Part shown: piece by piece, positions 1 to 7,138 of the stretch
Layout: each line of letters begins with the position of its first letter
How positions within the stretch are numbered: the first letter of the stretch is position 1
DNA from: Candidatus Anammoximicrobium sp.
GTDB taxonomy: Bacteria > Planctomycetota > Planctomycetia > Pirellulales > Pirellulaceae
Direction: 5' to 3'
DNA length: 64,000 bases
Assembly: GCA_012515235.1 (NCBI GenBank)
Contig: JAAYYU010000099.1
Coordinates: 18,820 to 82,819 of the forward strand
Notes under the pieces: model-generated
Seen by the model: the letters and a program-made list of their open reading frames with translations, nothing else
Databases searched by the model: none
What the model was told of the DNA's origin: nothing
Made by a program: the position numbers and the translations under genes

Positions 1-304
1 TGAATCAGGTGAAACAACTCGTGCGCCGGCGACAGATTTTTCGCGGCCACCACATGGCGGCCAAGAGCCATGACGATGGCGCGGTCGTCCGGCTTTCTTC
101 AGGGATGCGTCTGGCCCGTTGGGACTCGTCATAAGCAGCACCATTCCGGCCGCCCAGTTCCCCGCGATCGCGGATGCAGACCTCGATGCACGCGACTCCC
201 GCATATCGCTCGCTGTTCAACGGGTCGGGGAATTCGAGCACCTCGCAGAACAACCGATGTGCCACCCAGACCTGTTTGGCAACGTCCTCGACGTGGTCGG
301 GCAC
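1..304 (-). pseudogene. Decayed or frameshifted coding remnant at the window edge, function unknown
   Basis: Two overlapping minus-strand frames together look like one protein. From 304 down to about 115 one frame has strongly GC-rich third codon positions and protein-like composition (for example VWVAHRLFCEVLEFPDPLN). From about 90 to 1 the coding-like signal moves to another frame, reading DDRAIVMALGRHVVAAKNLS and then PAHELFHLI. The second frame has a TGA just upstream, so the two parts cannot be one intact frame without a frameshift. HELFH fits a metallopeptidase HExxH pattern, but five residues are weak evidence. The first frame is bounded upstream by a stop and has only a GTG start at 304. 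The family is not recognised and the 3' end lies outside the window. An alternative is two short chance frames. Confidence 0.35.
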
Positions 305-389
305 GCCACTTTCGCAGGCAATTCTAGTCTCTCGTCGCCCCGGTTCGCAACCGATTGCCTCGCGGCAAAGACGCCGTCATAATGCGGCC

Positions 390-3300
390 ATGACTACCAA
401 ACATGCTCTTGCCCTCTTGATCTTCGTGGCGAGCGCCCTGGCAGCGCGGGCCGACGAGACCGAAGTGTTGTTCGATGGCTCCGGAATCGGCGGCTGGGAT
501 ACGGCCCGTGACCAGCAGCGGCTGAAACGCGAGTTTTCGGTGAGTGAATTGAACGCGATTCCGACACCGCCGGCGCTGGCGTGGCGATTCGTCTCCAAGG
601 GCGTCTCGTTCAACGACCTGTTTCTAAGGAAGCCCGTCGAGCGGCCTTTCCGCCAAGTCCGTGTGCTGGTCCGAAATACCGGTGAGGCCGTCGAGTTCGG
701 CGCCAAAGTGCGCGATGCCAGCGGGGCTGAATGGACCGTCCCAGCCGTCCCGCTGCCACCCGGCGGTGATTGGCGATGGGTCGAGTTCCCTCGTGACGCT
801 TGGCGAGTCGCATCGTGGTCACGGGACGCGGATGGGAAACTGAATTTTCCCCTGGCTTACTTCACGATCATCGCGTTCGGGGTTAAACCCGGCGGCGAGT
901 ACCAGTTGCAGGTACAGCGGATCGAAGTCCTACGGCCCGATCCGCCGGTGGCCACCGTGCATGCGATTCAAGTGCCGGAGCATTGGGTTGCGGGGCAGAC
1001 CATCCAGGCCACCATCGCGTTCTCGCTCGACAAGCCCTGCACCGAAGACGACGCTCGCCTGATCCTACGTTCCGGCCGCGAAACACTGGCGGACTTTACG
1101 CTGCCCTTGCCGACGCCCTCGTCGAAACTCGCGGCGGGTCGGCGGATCGATCTCGACCGCATCGCGCTTCGCGTTCCGGAGTACACCTGGGGCGGCAAGG
1201 CGACGATCGAACTGAAGCTGGGCGAAGCACGAGTGCAATTTGAACCGCCCCAGTTCGAAGTCACCGTCGAGCAACGCCGGGCAGGGCGAACGGTGGCGGA
1301 AATCAAGCGGCATGGTGGGGTGCCGACGCTGCTGATCAACGGCCAGTCGCACAGCGGCATGGCCTGGGCCACGTATTCGCCGTCGGTCGAAGTCTTCAGC
1401 GATTTCACGCGCGCCGGCGTCGGCCTGTTTACGTTCAGCGGCACGCCGACCGAGGCTGGTTACGGGCTGTCGAAGACCGTCTGGGTCGGGCCCGACGAGT
1501 TCGACTATTCCGAGTTCGACCGCCGCGTGCAGATGTTGTTGGAGGCGAACCCGCGGGCGTATTTCTTTCCCCGGCTGTACCTGCACGCTCCGGCGTGGTG
1601 GAGCGCCCAACACCCGGACGACATCGTGTTGCTGGACCCCGGCGATGGCCGTCCCGTGCCGCTGGTCCACGCGGGCGGCAAGCCGGCGCCGTGTTGGGCC
1701 TCGGAGGCTTGGCGCCGCGACACGGTCGAGGGCTTGCGACGGTTGTTCGAGCACGTGGCCGCAGCGCCCTACGCCGACCGCGTCATCGGGTATCACCTCG
1801 CCTCCGGCACGACGGAGGAGTGGATGATGTGGGGCGGAAACGAAAACCAGTGGGTGGACTATTCGCCCGCCAACCTCAGCGGCTTTCGACGCTGGCTGCA
1901 AGCCCAGTACGGCACGGATCAGAAGCTCCAGGCAGCCTGGTCCGACCCGGCCGTGACGCTCTCCACCGCCCCGATTCCCACGAAGGCAAAACGCCAAACC
2001 ACACACCTCGGCTCCCTGCGCGATCCGGCGCGCGAGCAGTCCGTGGTCGACTTCTACCGGTACAACTCGGAACTGGTCGCCGACACGATCGGCTTCTTTG
2101 CGAAAGCGGTGAAGGACCTGACGCAGCGCGAGAAGATCGTCGGCGTTTTCTATGGCTACTTGCTGCAGTTGTGCGGCGAGCAGCGGCAGCAAAACGCGGG
2201 GCATCTGGGCTTGGCACAGGTGCTCGCCTCGCCCGACGTGGACTTTCTGACCAGTCCGACCAGCTACGCGTTTCGGCAACTCGGTGGCCAGGGCACGAGC
2301 CATTTCATGTCCCTGCTGGGCAGCGTCCAACTCCACGGCAAGCTGTGGTTCGACGAGAACGACATCCGCACCTCGCTATCGGGCGGGAAAGTCGGCGAGT
2401 GGGGACGCCCCGCCGACGTCGCGGGCGACTGCCTGCAACAGGACAAGGAGTTGGCCAACTGCCTGATCCACGGTGCGGCCCAGTGGTGGTTCGACGTGGG
2501 CGGCAACCGCTACAACCATCCGGTCTTGATGAAGCGGATCGGGGAACTCGCTGCCAAGGCAGACGCGGTTCTGTCGCGGGACCGCAGTCCGGTGGACGAG
2601 ATCGCTTTCGTTGTTGACGAGCGGAGTCTGTGCTACCAGCGAGTTGGCGACCCGCTGGGCAACTGGCTGCTGCTGGGCCAGTTGCCCGCGTTGCACCGCG
2701 TCGGGGCTCCGGTTGGCCACTACCTGGCCTCGGATCTGACGCAGATCGGCCAACGCAAACTGTATCTTTTCCCCACCAGCTTCGCACCCTCGGCCGAGGA
2801 TCGCCGGGCGGTGGAGTCGCTCAAACGCGACGGCCATGTCCTGGTGTTCCTCGGCGCGCCCGGACTGTACCGCGACGGACGGCTCGACGAACAGGGTATG
2901 TTCGACTTGACGGGCATCCGGCTCAAGTTGTCCCGCGAGCCAGCTCCGTTACGAGTCGTGCTGCAGCCGGACGCGTTTTCGCGACTAGTGGCCGGTGAGA
3001 CCGGCCCGGCCCAGTCGACGTACGGTCACGATCATCGCACGTCTCCGATCGTGTACGCCGACGATCCGGAAGCCATAACGCTAGGCACGCTGGCAGACGG
3101 CCGCCCCGGCTTGGTCATGCGAGAACACGGCACGTGGACAGCGGTCTATTCGTCCGCCCCGTTACTGCCGGCGTCCTTGCTGCGCCGATTGGCTCAGCGG
3201 GCCGGTGTGCATCTGTACGTCGATACGGAAGATGTCCTGTGGGCGAGCCGCGATTTGCTGGCGGTCAGCGTCCACCAAGCCGGGCCGCGGACGATCCACC

Positions 3301-3419
3301 TCCCGCGAACGGCCGATGTCCACGACCTGTACGACGGTTCCGTGATCGCCCGCGGAGTCGATTCCTTTCAGGCCGATTTCTCGGACCGCAGCACGCGAGT
3401 GTTCGCGCTGCAGCGATAG
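390..3419 (+). CDS. Exported GH42/GH-A-like glycoside hydrolase family protein
   Basis: A 1009-residue protein. The ATG at 390 is chosen because a clear signal peptide follows (MTTKHALALLIFVASALAARA). An N-terminal beta-rich region (about 25-330) precedes a TIM-barrel-like region (about 340-760). That region has a conserved-looking GTTEEWMMWG segment, a candidate acid/base, and LWFDENDIRT, a candidate nucleophile region. A Rossmann-like segment resembling the beta-galactosidase trimerisation domain follows (about 770-900). This layout is typical of the large GH42-related proteins common in planctomycetes and points to exported or periplasmic polysaccharide breakdown. The substrate cannot be read from sequence, and beta-galactosidase activity is only a family guess. 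It is separated from the next plus-strand gene by about 230 bases and is not obviously in an operon. Confidence 0.75.
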   Translation: MTTKHALALLIFVASALAARADETEVLFDGSGIGGWDTARDQQRLKREFSVSELNAIPTPPALAWRFVSKGVSFNDLFLRKPVERPFRQVRVLVRNTGEAVEFGAKVRDASGAEWTVPAVPLPPGGDWRWVEFPRDAWRVASWSRDADGKLNFPLAYFTIIAFGVKPGGEYQLQVQRIEVLRPDPPVATVHAIQVPEHWVAGQTIQATIAFSLDKPCTEDDARLILRSGRETLADFTLPLPTPSSKLAAGRRIDLDRIALRVPEYTWGGKATIELKLGEARVQFEPPQFEVTVEQRRAGRTVAEIKRHGGVPTLLINGQSHSGMAWATYSPSVEVFSDFTRAGVGLFTFSGTPTEAGYGLSKTVWVGPDEFDYSEFDRRVQMLLEANPRAYFFPRLYLHAPAWWSAQHPDDIVLLDPGDGRPVPLVHAGGKPAPCWASEAWRRDTVEGLRRLFEHVAAAPYADRVIGYHLASGTTEEWMMWGGNENQWVDYSPANLSGFRRWLQAQYGTDQKLQAAWSDPAVTLSTAPIPTKAKRQTTHLGSLRDPAREQSVVDFYRYNSELVADTIGFFAKAVKDLTQREKIVGVFYGYLLQLCGEQRQQNAGHLGLAQVLASPDVDFLTSPTSYAFRQLGGQGTSHFMSLLGSVQLHGKLWFDENDIRTSLSGGKVGEWGRPADVAGDCLQQDKELANCLIHGAAQWWFDVGGNRYNHPVLMKRIGELAAKADAVLSRDRSPVDEIAFVVDERSLCYQRVGDPLGNWLLLGQLPALHRVGAPVGHYLASDLTQIGQRKLYLFPTSFAPSAEDRRAVESLKRDGHVLVFLGAPGLYRDGRLDEQGMFDLTGIRLKLSREPAPLRVVLQPDAFSRLVAGETGPAQSTYGHDHRTSPIVYADDPEAITLGTLADGRPGLVMREHGTWTAVYSSAPLLPASLLRRLAQRAGVHLYVDTEDVLWASRDLLAVSVHQAGPRTIHLPRTADVHDLYDGSVIARGVDSFQADFSDRSTRVFALQR

Positions 3420-3650
3420 GGATCCTGTTGCCACGGATCGCGTGCCAGACCCTTCCGGTTGTTTTGGATGCAAGTGGTGATTGTCATGACCAGACTAAGT
3501 CAACCTGGTTGCAGGCCCCGCAGGTGCCCGCCTGATTCTCTCGGATCGGGAAACCGAGGTGCGGCGCAGCCCGGCCCGCGGAGCCGCTTGACGTTTTGCG
3601 TTACGTTGTGGAGCCCCCGAACAACCGCAAACTCGCTGACCACTCCAACC

Positions 3651-5639
3651 ATGAGAGACTTCATCGCTCTTGCTGTCTTGCTAGGCCTCTCGTTGACGGC
3701 TCTTGCCCAAGATCCACCCAGGGTGCAGGTCGATCAAAGCAAAATCGACGGCGTGAAAGCGGGAACGATCACAGAAGCGCACGCAACCTGGTGGGGCTAC
3801 GACAAGGAGGACGCCACAAAGGCGATTCAGGCCGCGATCGATTCCGGCGTGAAGAAGGTCGTGATCGACAACGTTGGAAGCGACTGGGTCGTGGCTCCCA
3901 TCCAGCTCAGGAGCAACCTCGAGATTGTGCTCAACGACGGCGTGGTGCTCCGGCGCAAGCCCGGCGCGTTCGTCTATCAGGATTCCCGGGGCCGCCTCCG
4001 CGGCCGAATCCTCTTCCAGATGACCGACCTGCAAAACGTAACCTTCCGGGGCATCGGCAGTGCCAAGATCGTCGGGGAGGAGCTTCCGTACGGCATCGCG
4101 ATTCAGGCTTCCACCCACACATTCAACATCGAAGGCTCTTACCAGAACGATCCGGCCAAGAAGACCAACAGCAAGAACATCTCGATCGTCAACCTGAAGG
4201 TGTGTCCGAGCGGTGGTGACGTGGTCCGTATCTGCGGCTGCGAGCAGATTCTTCTCGACCGATTGCAAGCCATCCGCGGCTACCGCCAGGGAATCAGCAT
4301 TACCGGCGACTGCATCGATCTCAAGGCAGTCAACTGCAAGTTCAACGACACGGCCGGCTCGGCTCCCATGGCCGGAATCGACATCGAGCCTAACTATGAC
4401 TCAGCTCGCCTTGAGAACCTCGTGTTCGAGGACTGCGAATTCGTCAACAACGAGCTTTCCGGCGTGTGCGTTTCCAACAACTCGAACATGGCGGCCTCGA
4501 TCACCTTCCAGAACTGCCTGATCGAGGCAAATGCCAACGGCGGAATTATGATGGGACATACCAGTCGCGATGAAACCGACCGCCCTGGCAAAATCGAGTT
4601 TATCAAGTGCCGAATCGTCGGCCACAAGGTCCCTGCGGTAACGCTGGCCTACCACCCTTCGACCAAGACGAGAGTCGTTCTTCGGGACTGCCTGATCGAC
4701 AACTCCGTGGGATCGCACAACGCGGTTACGCTTTCAAGCGATACGCCGAAGGACCTGTACGGAATCGAGATCGTCGGTCTGACCGTCGTCGAGAACGACA
4801 TCGCTCGCGATCCCGTCGTGTTCAACAGTAGATACGGCAACTCGCTGGTCAATCCGATTGTCAAGGACGTCGCCGTCAAGACCGCCACGGGCGAGACTCG
4901 TCCATTCGACGCGGCAAAGTTCATCCGCGACAGCGCCCCGAACCCCGAGGCTAAAGCATTCAAACTCAAGCTCATGGACAAGAGGACCTTCACCGCCGTT
5001 GCCAAGAAAGGCCAGTGGGCCGGAGCGGGCATACGATTCCGCAATACGACGGACTATTATGTCAACGCCAGGGTCGGCGACAGAATCCCGATCAAGTTCA
5101 CCAATCGGATCGTTCACGCCTTCGACGACAAGCCCTTGGAGATCATCGTTTCCACTCCGACCGTGCCCAACGTCCAGCGGCTGAAACTTCCCTTCAAGCA
5201 GTCGCTGGAATACACCCTGGAAGCGAAAGAAGACGGCAACTACAAGTTCGAGATCCAGGCGCGCGGACAGACGGTCACGGTCGAATGCGCTGCGCCCGGT
5301 CAAGCGCTGAGTTCAAGCGAGAAGCTTTATGTATTCGGGTGCAGCGGGCGGCTCTACTTCGCGGTTCCGCCGGGTACGAAGAAAGTCGTCGTCGAGGCCG
5401 GCGGCTCCTTGCGCGAAGAATCGGACTGCGCCCTTCTCGATCCTAGCGGAACGATCGTTGCAGAAGCGAAACGTCTCGCGGGCAGCAAGTTGCTCTCGGC
5501 CGAGCGCGTCGATGCCGCAAAGCCGGAAGTCTGGTCGGTCGAGTTCAACGCGTCCAAACTGTTCCTGCGCCTCGGCGATCCGATCCCGTTCCTGTTCTCG
5601 ACCTCGCCCACGAACGTCATGAGGGAAAGAGCTTTTTAA
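3651..5639 (+). CDS. Exported right-handed parallel beta-helix protein
   Basis: A 662-residue protein starting at the ATG at 3651, which begins a signal peptide (MRDFIALAVLLGLSLTALAQ). Residues about 40-430 have the regular pattern of a pectate-lyase-like beta-helix: repeated short hydrophobic strands with Asn turns, such as NISIVNLKV, LENLVFEDCEF and ITFQNCLIEANANGG. About 230 C-terminal residues form a separate beta-rich domain. Family knowledge points to polysaccharide lyase, epimerase or glycosidase activity on uronate-rich glycans, or glycan binding. No catalytic residue can be assigned with confidence. A longer in-frame extension back to 3459 exists but lacks protein-like composition. 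Confidence 0.75.
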   Translation: MRDFIALAVLLGLSLTALAQDPPRVQVDQSKIDGVKAGTITEAHATWWGYDKEDATKAIQAAIDSGVKKVVIDNVGSDWVVAPIQLRSNLEIVLNDGVVLRRKPGAFVYQDSRGRLRGRILFQMTDLQNVTFRGIGSAKIVGEELPYGIAIQASTHTFNIEGSYQNDPAKKTNSKNISIVNLKVCPSGGDVVRICGCEQILLDRLQAIRGYRQGISITGDCIDLKAVNCKFNDTAGSAPMAGIDIEPNYDSARLENLVFEDCEFVNNELSGVCVSNNSNMAASITFQNCLIEANANGGIMMGHTSRDETDRPGKIEFIKCRIVGHKVPAVTLAYHPSTKTRVVLRDCLIDNSVGSHNAVTLSSDTPKDLYGIEIVGLTVVENDIARDPVVFNSRYGNSLVNPIVKDVAVKTATGETRPFDAAKFIRDSAPNPEAKAFKLKLMDKRTFTAVAKKGQWAGAGIRFRNTTDYYVNARVGDRIPIKFTNRIVHAFDDKPLEIIVSTPTVPNVQRLKLPFKQSLEYTLEAKEDGNYKFEIQARGQTVTVECAAPGQALSSSEKLYVFGCSGRLYFAVPPGTKKVVVEAGGSLREESDCALLDPSGTIVAEAKRLAGSKLLSAERVDAAKPEVWSVEFNASKLFLRLGDPIPFLFSTSPTNVMRERAF

Positions 5640-5754
5640 GAAGGACTCCATGAGCGAACCGTCTGCTGTGACGTCACCGAGTCCGCGATCGAGGTGCTGT
5701 GAATTGTTCCAAAATCAGCGGCTCAGGCGTGGCTCGAAAGGTATGCTGAAGGCG

Positions 5755-6000
5755 ATGAAACCGGTGGCACTATCGGAGTTGAACGATTGACTTTGGAGAT
5801 ACCTGCACATGGCGGAGAACGAGGAGATCCTGATCACCAAGCAGGGCAAGCCCGCCGGCGTCCTAGTCGGGTTCGCTTCGGAAGACGACTGGTTCGACTA
5901 CAGACTCGAACACGATCCGCGTTTTCTGCAGCGGGTGGCTCGGACGCGGCAGTGCCTGAGAGCCGGAACAGGAATCAAGCTGGAAGACCTGGACATCTGA
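5755..6000 (+). pseudogene. Phd/YefM-type antitoxin interrupted by an in-frame TGA
   Basis: The intact part from the ATG at 5809 encodes 63 residues with the core of the Phd/YefM antitoxin family (EEILITKQGKPAGVLVGF, then EDDWFDYRLEHDPRFL). The missing N-terminus is present just upstream in the same frame: ATG at 5755, MKPVALSELND, TGA at 5788-5790, then LWRYLH and on into the ATG at 5809. Antitoxins of this family normally start this way, with VSELxxNLxxYL preceding the core. The TGA therefore looks like a nonsense mutation separating the DNA-binding N-terminus from the rest. Translation from 5809 could still give a truncated protein, but there is no clear ribosome site before it. No toxin gene (RelE or PIN type) lies within the roughly 90 bases before the next, opposite-strand, gene. 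Confidence 0.7.
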
Positions 6001-6093
6001 CGTCTCAGCCCGGTTCCGCTCGCCCCCAATTCCATCGCCGTGGAGGGGGTGGCCGGATAGATCGCTTCTGTTTCCTTTGTTGGCGACGTGCGA

Positions 6094-7005
6094 TTATCGC
6101 ACGGAGACGTTGGCTTTGGAGTAGACCTTGCCGTTGTCGCGGAGGACGACCCAGCCGGCCACCACGGCGACTTCCGCGCCGCGTTCTTTGGCATTGTGCC
6201 GCTGCATATCGTACCGGTCGCCGACTTGAACCAGATCGATGCGGTTGTTGATCCCGGCTCGATCCAAGACGGCGTGGACCCAGTTGATCAACGGGCTCAG
6301 CAGACGCGGGTTGCCGTCCGGTTTCCAGAGGTAGAAGGCTTCGCCCAGTTCCTTCAGTAACTTGGGCTTCCGCTCCTGGTCGGCGGAACGGAAAGCCAAC
6401 AAGTAGCCCAACATGCCCACGGCATCGTCGACGCCGGCTTGGACCTCCGAGAGCAAGGTTCCGCTGAGCGAGCCGATGCCAGCATCGACTTTGCGCTGAT
6501 CGCCAAAAATGATTTGACTCCAATTGCCGGCGGACCCGCCGCTGACGGGGATGGAACCGGGGCGGGCCGCCTGGGCCGGCGCGGTCAGGGGGACGGCCTG
6601 GGCGACGGGGGCTGCAGCGGGAACCGGAGCGGCGGCCGCCGGCATGGGCTGAGCCATTGGGGGCAGGACAACGTTGGGTGGCAGCGCTGCGTTGGACGGT
6701 TGGGTGGGCACCGCCGCCTCCGCGGGCGGCACACGCATCGATGCGGCCATGGGCGGTTCCACCTTCGGCTCCGCAACCGGGCGGCGTTCGTCCTGCGGGA
6801 CCGGTTCTTTGCTCACGGCGGCGGATGTTGCAGGTTTTTCGGACCTGGCCGCCGGTGCTGCACCGAGATGCTCAGCTAGTGAGTCGAGGGTGACGCGGAT
6901 CGCCTTGAAACCCTCTTCGATCTTCTCGACTTGGGGGCGGAGGACGCCGAGCAGTTCGACGAGATGCACAGGGGCAGTGGTGGCTCTTTCGGTTTCTGGG
7001 GTCAT
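6094..7005 (-). CDS. Coiled-coil/Pro-Ala-rich protein with GrpE-like C-terminus, last gene of the SrfB/SrfC cluster
   Basis: A 303-residue protein with three parts. Residues 1-50 are probably helical or coiled-coil (HLVELLGVLRPQVEKIEEGF). Residues about 50-165 are a Pro/Ala-rich linker. Residues about 165-303 are globular. The last 54 residues (IDLVQVGDRYDMQRH, a spacer, then GWVVLRDNGKVYSKANVSVR) follow the order of the beta-domain at the GrpE C-terminus: I-D-P-x-G-x-x-F-D-P-x-x-H, then a glycine-led hairpin and V-x-V-x at the end. GrpE is the nucleotide exchange factor of DnaK, and the gene immediately upstream encodes an Hsp70/actin-fold ATPase (SrfB), so a cognate exchange factor is a reasonable inference. 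It could equally be an unrelated adaptor. It begins 132 bases after srfB, across a triple 41-bp repeat. Confidence 0.7.
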   Translation of the reverse strand: MTPETERATTAPVHLVELLGVLRPQVEKIEEGFKAIRVTLDSLAEHLGAAPAARSEKPATSAAVSKEPVPQDERRPVAEPKVEPPMAASMRVPPAEAAVPTQPSNAALPPNVVLPPMAQPMPAAAAPVPAAAPVAQAVPLTAPAQAARPGSIPVSGGSAGNWSQIIFGDQRKVDAGIGSLSGTLLSEVQAGVDDAVGMLGYLLAFRSADQERKPKLLKELGEAFYLWKPDGNPRLLSPLINWVHAVLDRAGINNRIDLVQVGDRYDMQRHNAKERGAEVAVVAGWVVLRDNGKVYSKANVSVR

Positions 7006-7015
7006 GGTCGGCCTC

Positions 7016-7138
7016 TAGCGGCAAGCGGAACCATCCACCGGACAAGCCGGCGGCATTAGCGGCAAGCGGAACCATCCACCGGACAAGCCGGCGGCATTAG
7101 TGGGAAGCGGAACCATCCACCGGACAAGCCGGCGGCAT
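7016..7138. repeat. Three tandem 41-bp repeats after srfB
   Basis: Units lie at 7016-7056, 7057-7097 and 7098-7138. Units 1 and 2 are identical; unit 3 differs at two bases near its start. Each contains the near-palindrome CCACCGG-ACAAG-CCGGCGG, able to form a small hairpin with one G-U pair. The array fills almost all of the gap between the srfB stop (7138-7140) and the next start, so it may tune readthrough or transcript stability. A related motif (ACCCGG-GCAAA-CCGGGT) occurs at 22763-22779, suggesting a dispersed REP-like family. Confidence 0.9.

Noticed and set aside
5788..5790. TGA in the antitoxin read as selenocysteine
   Set aside because: No SECIS-like hairpin follows, and the family has no selenoproteins; a nonsense change is simpler.
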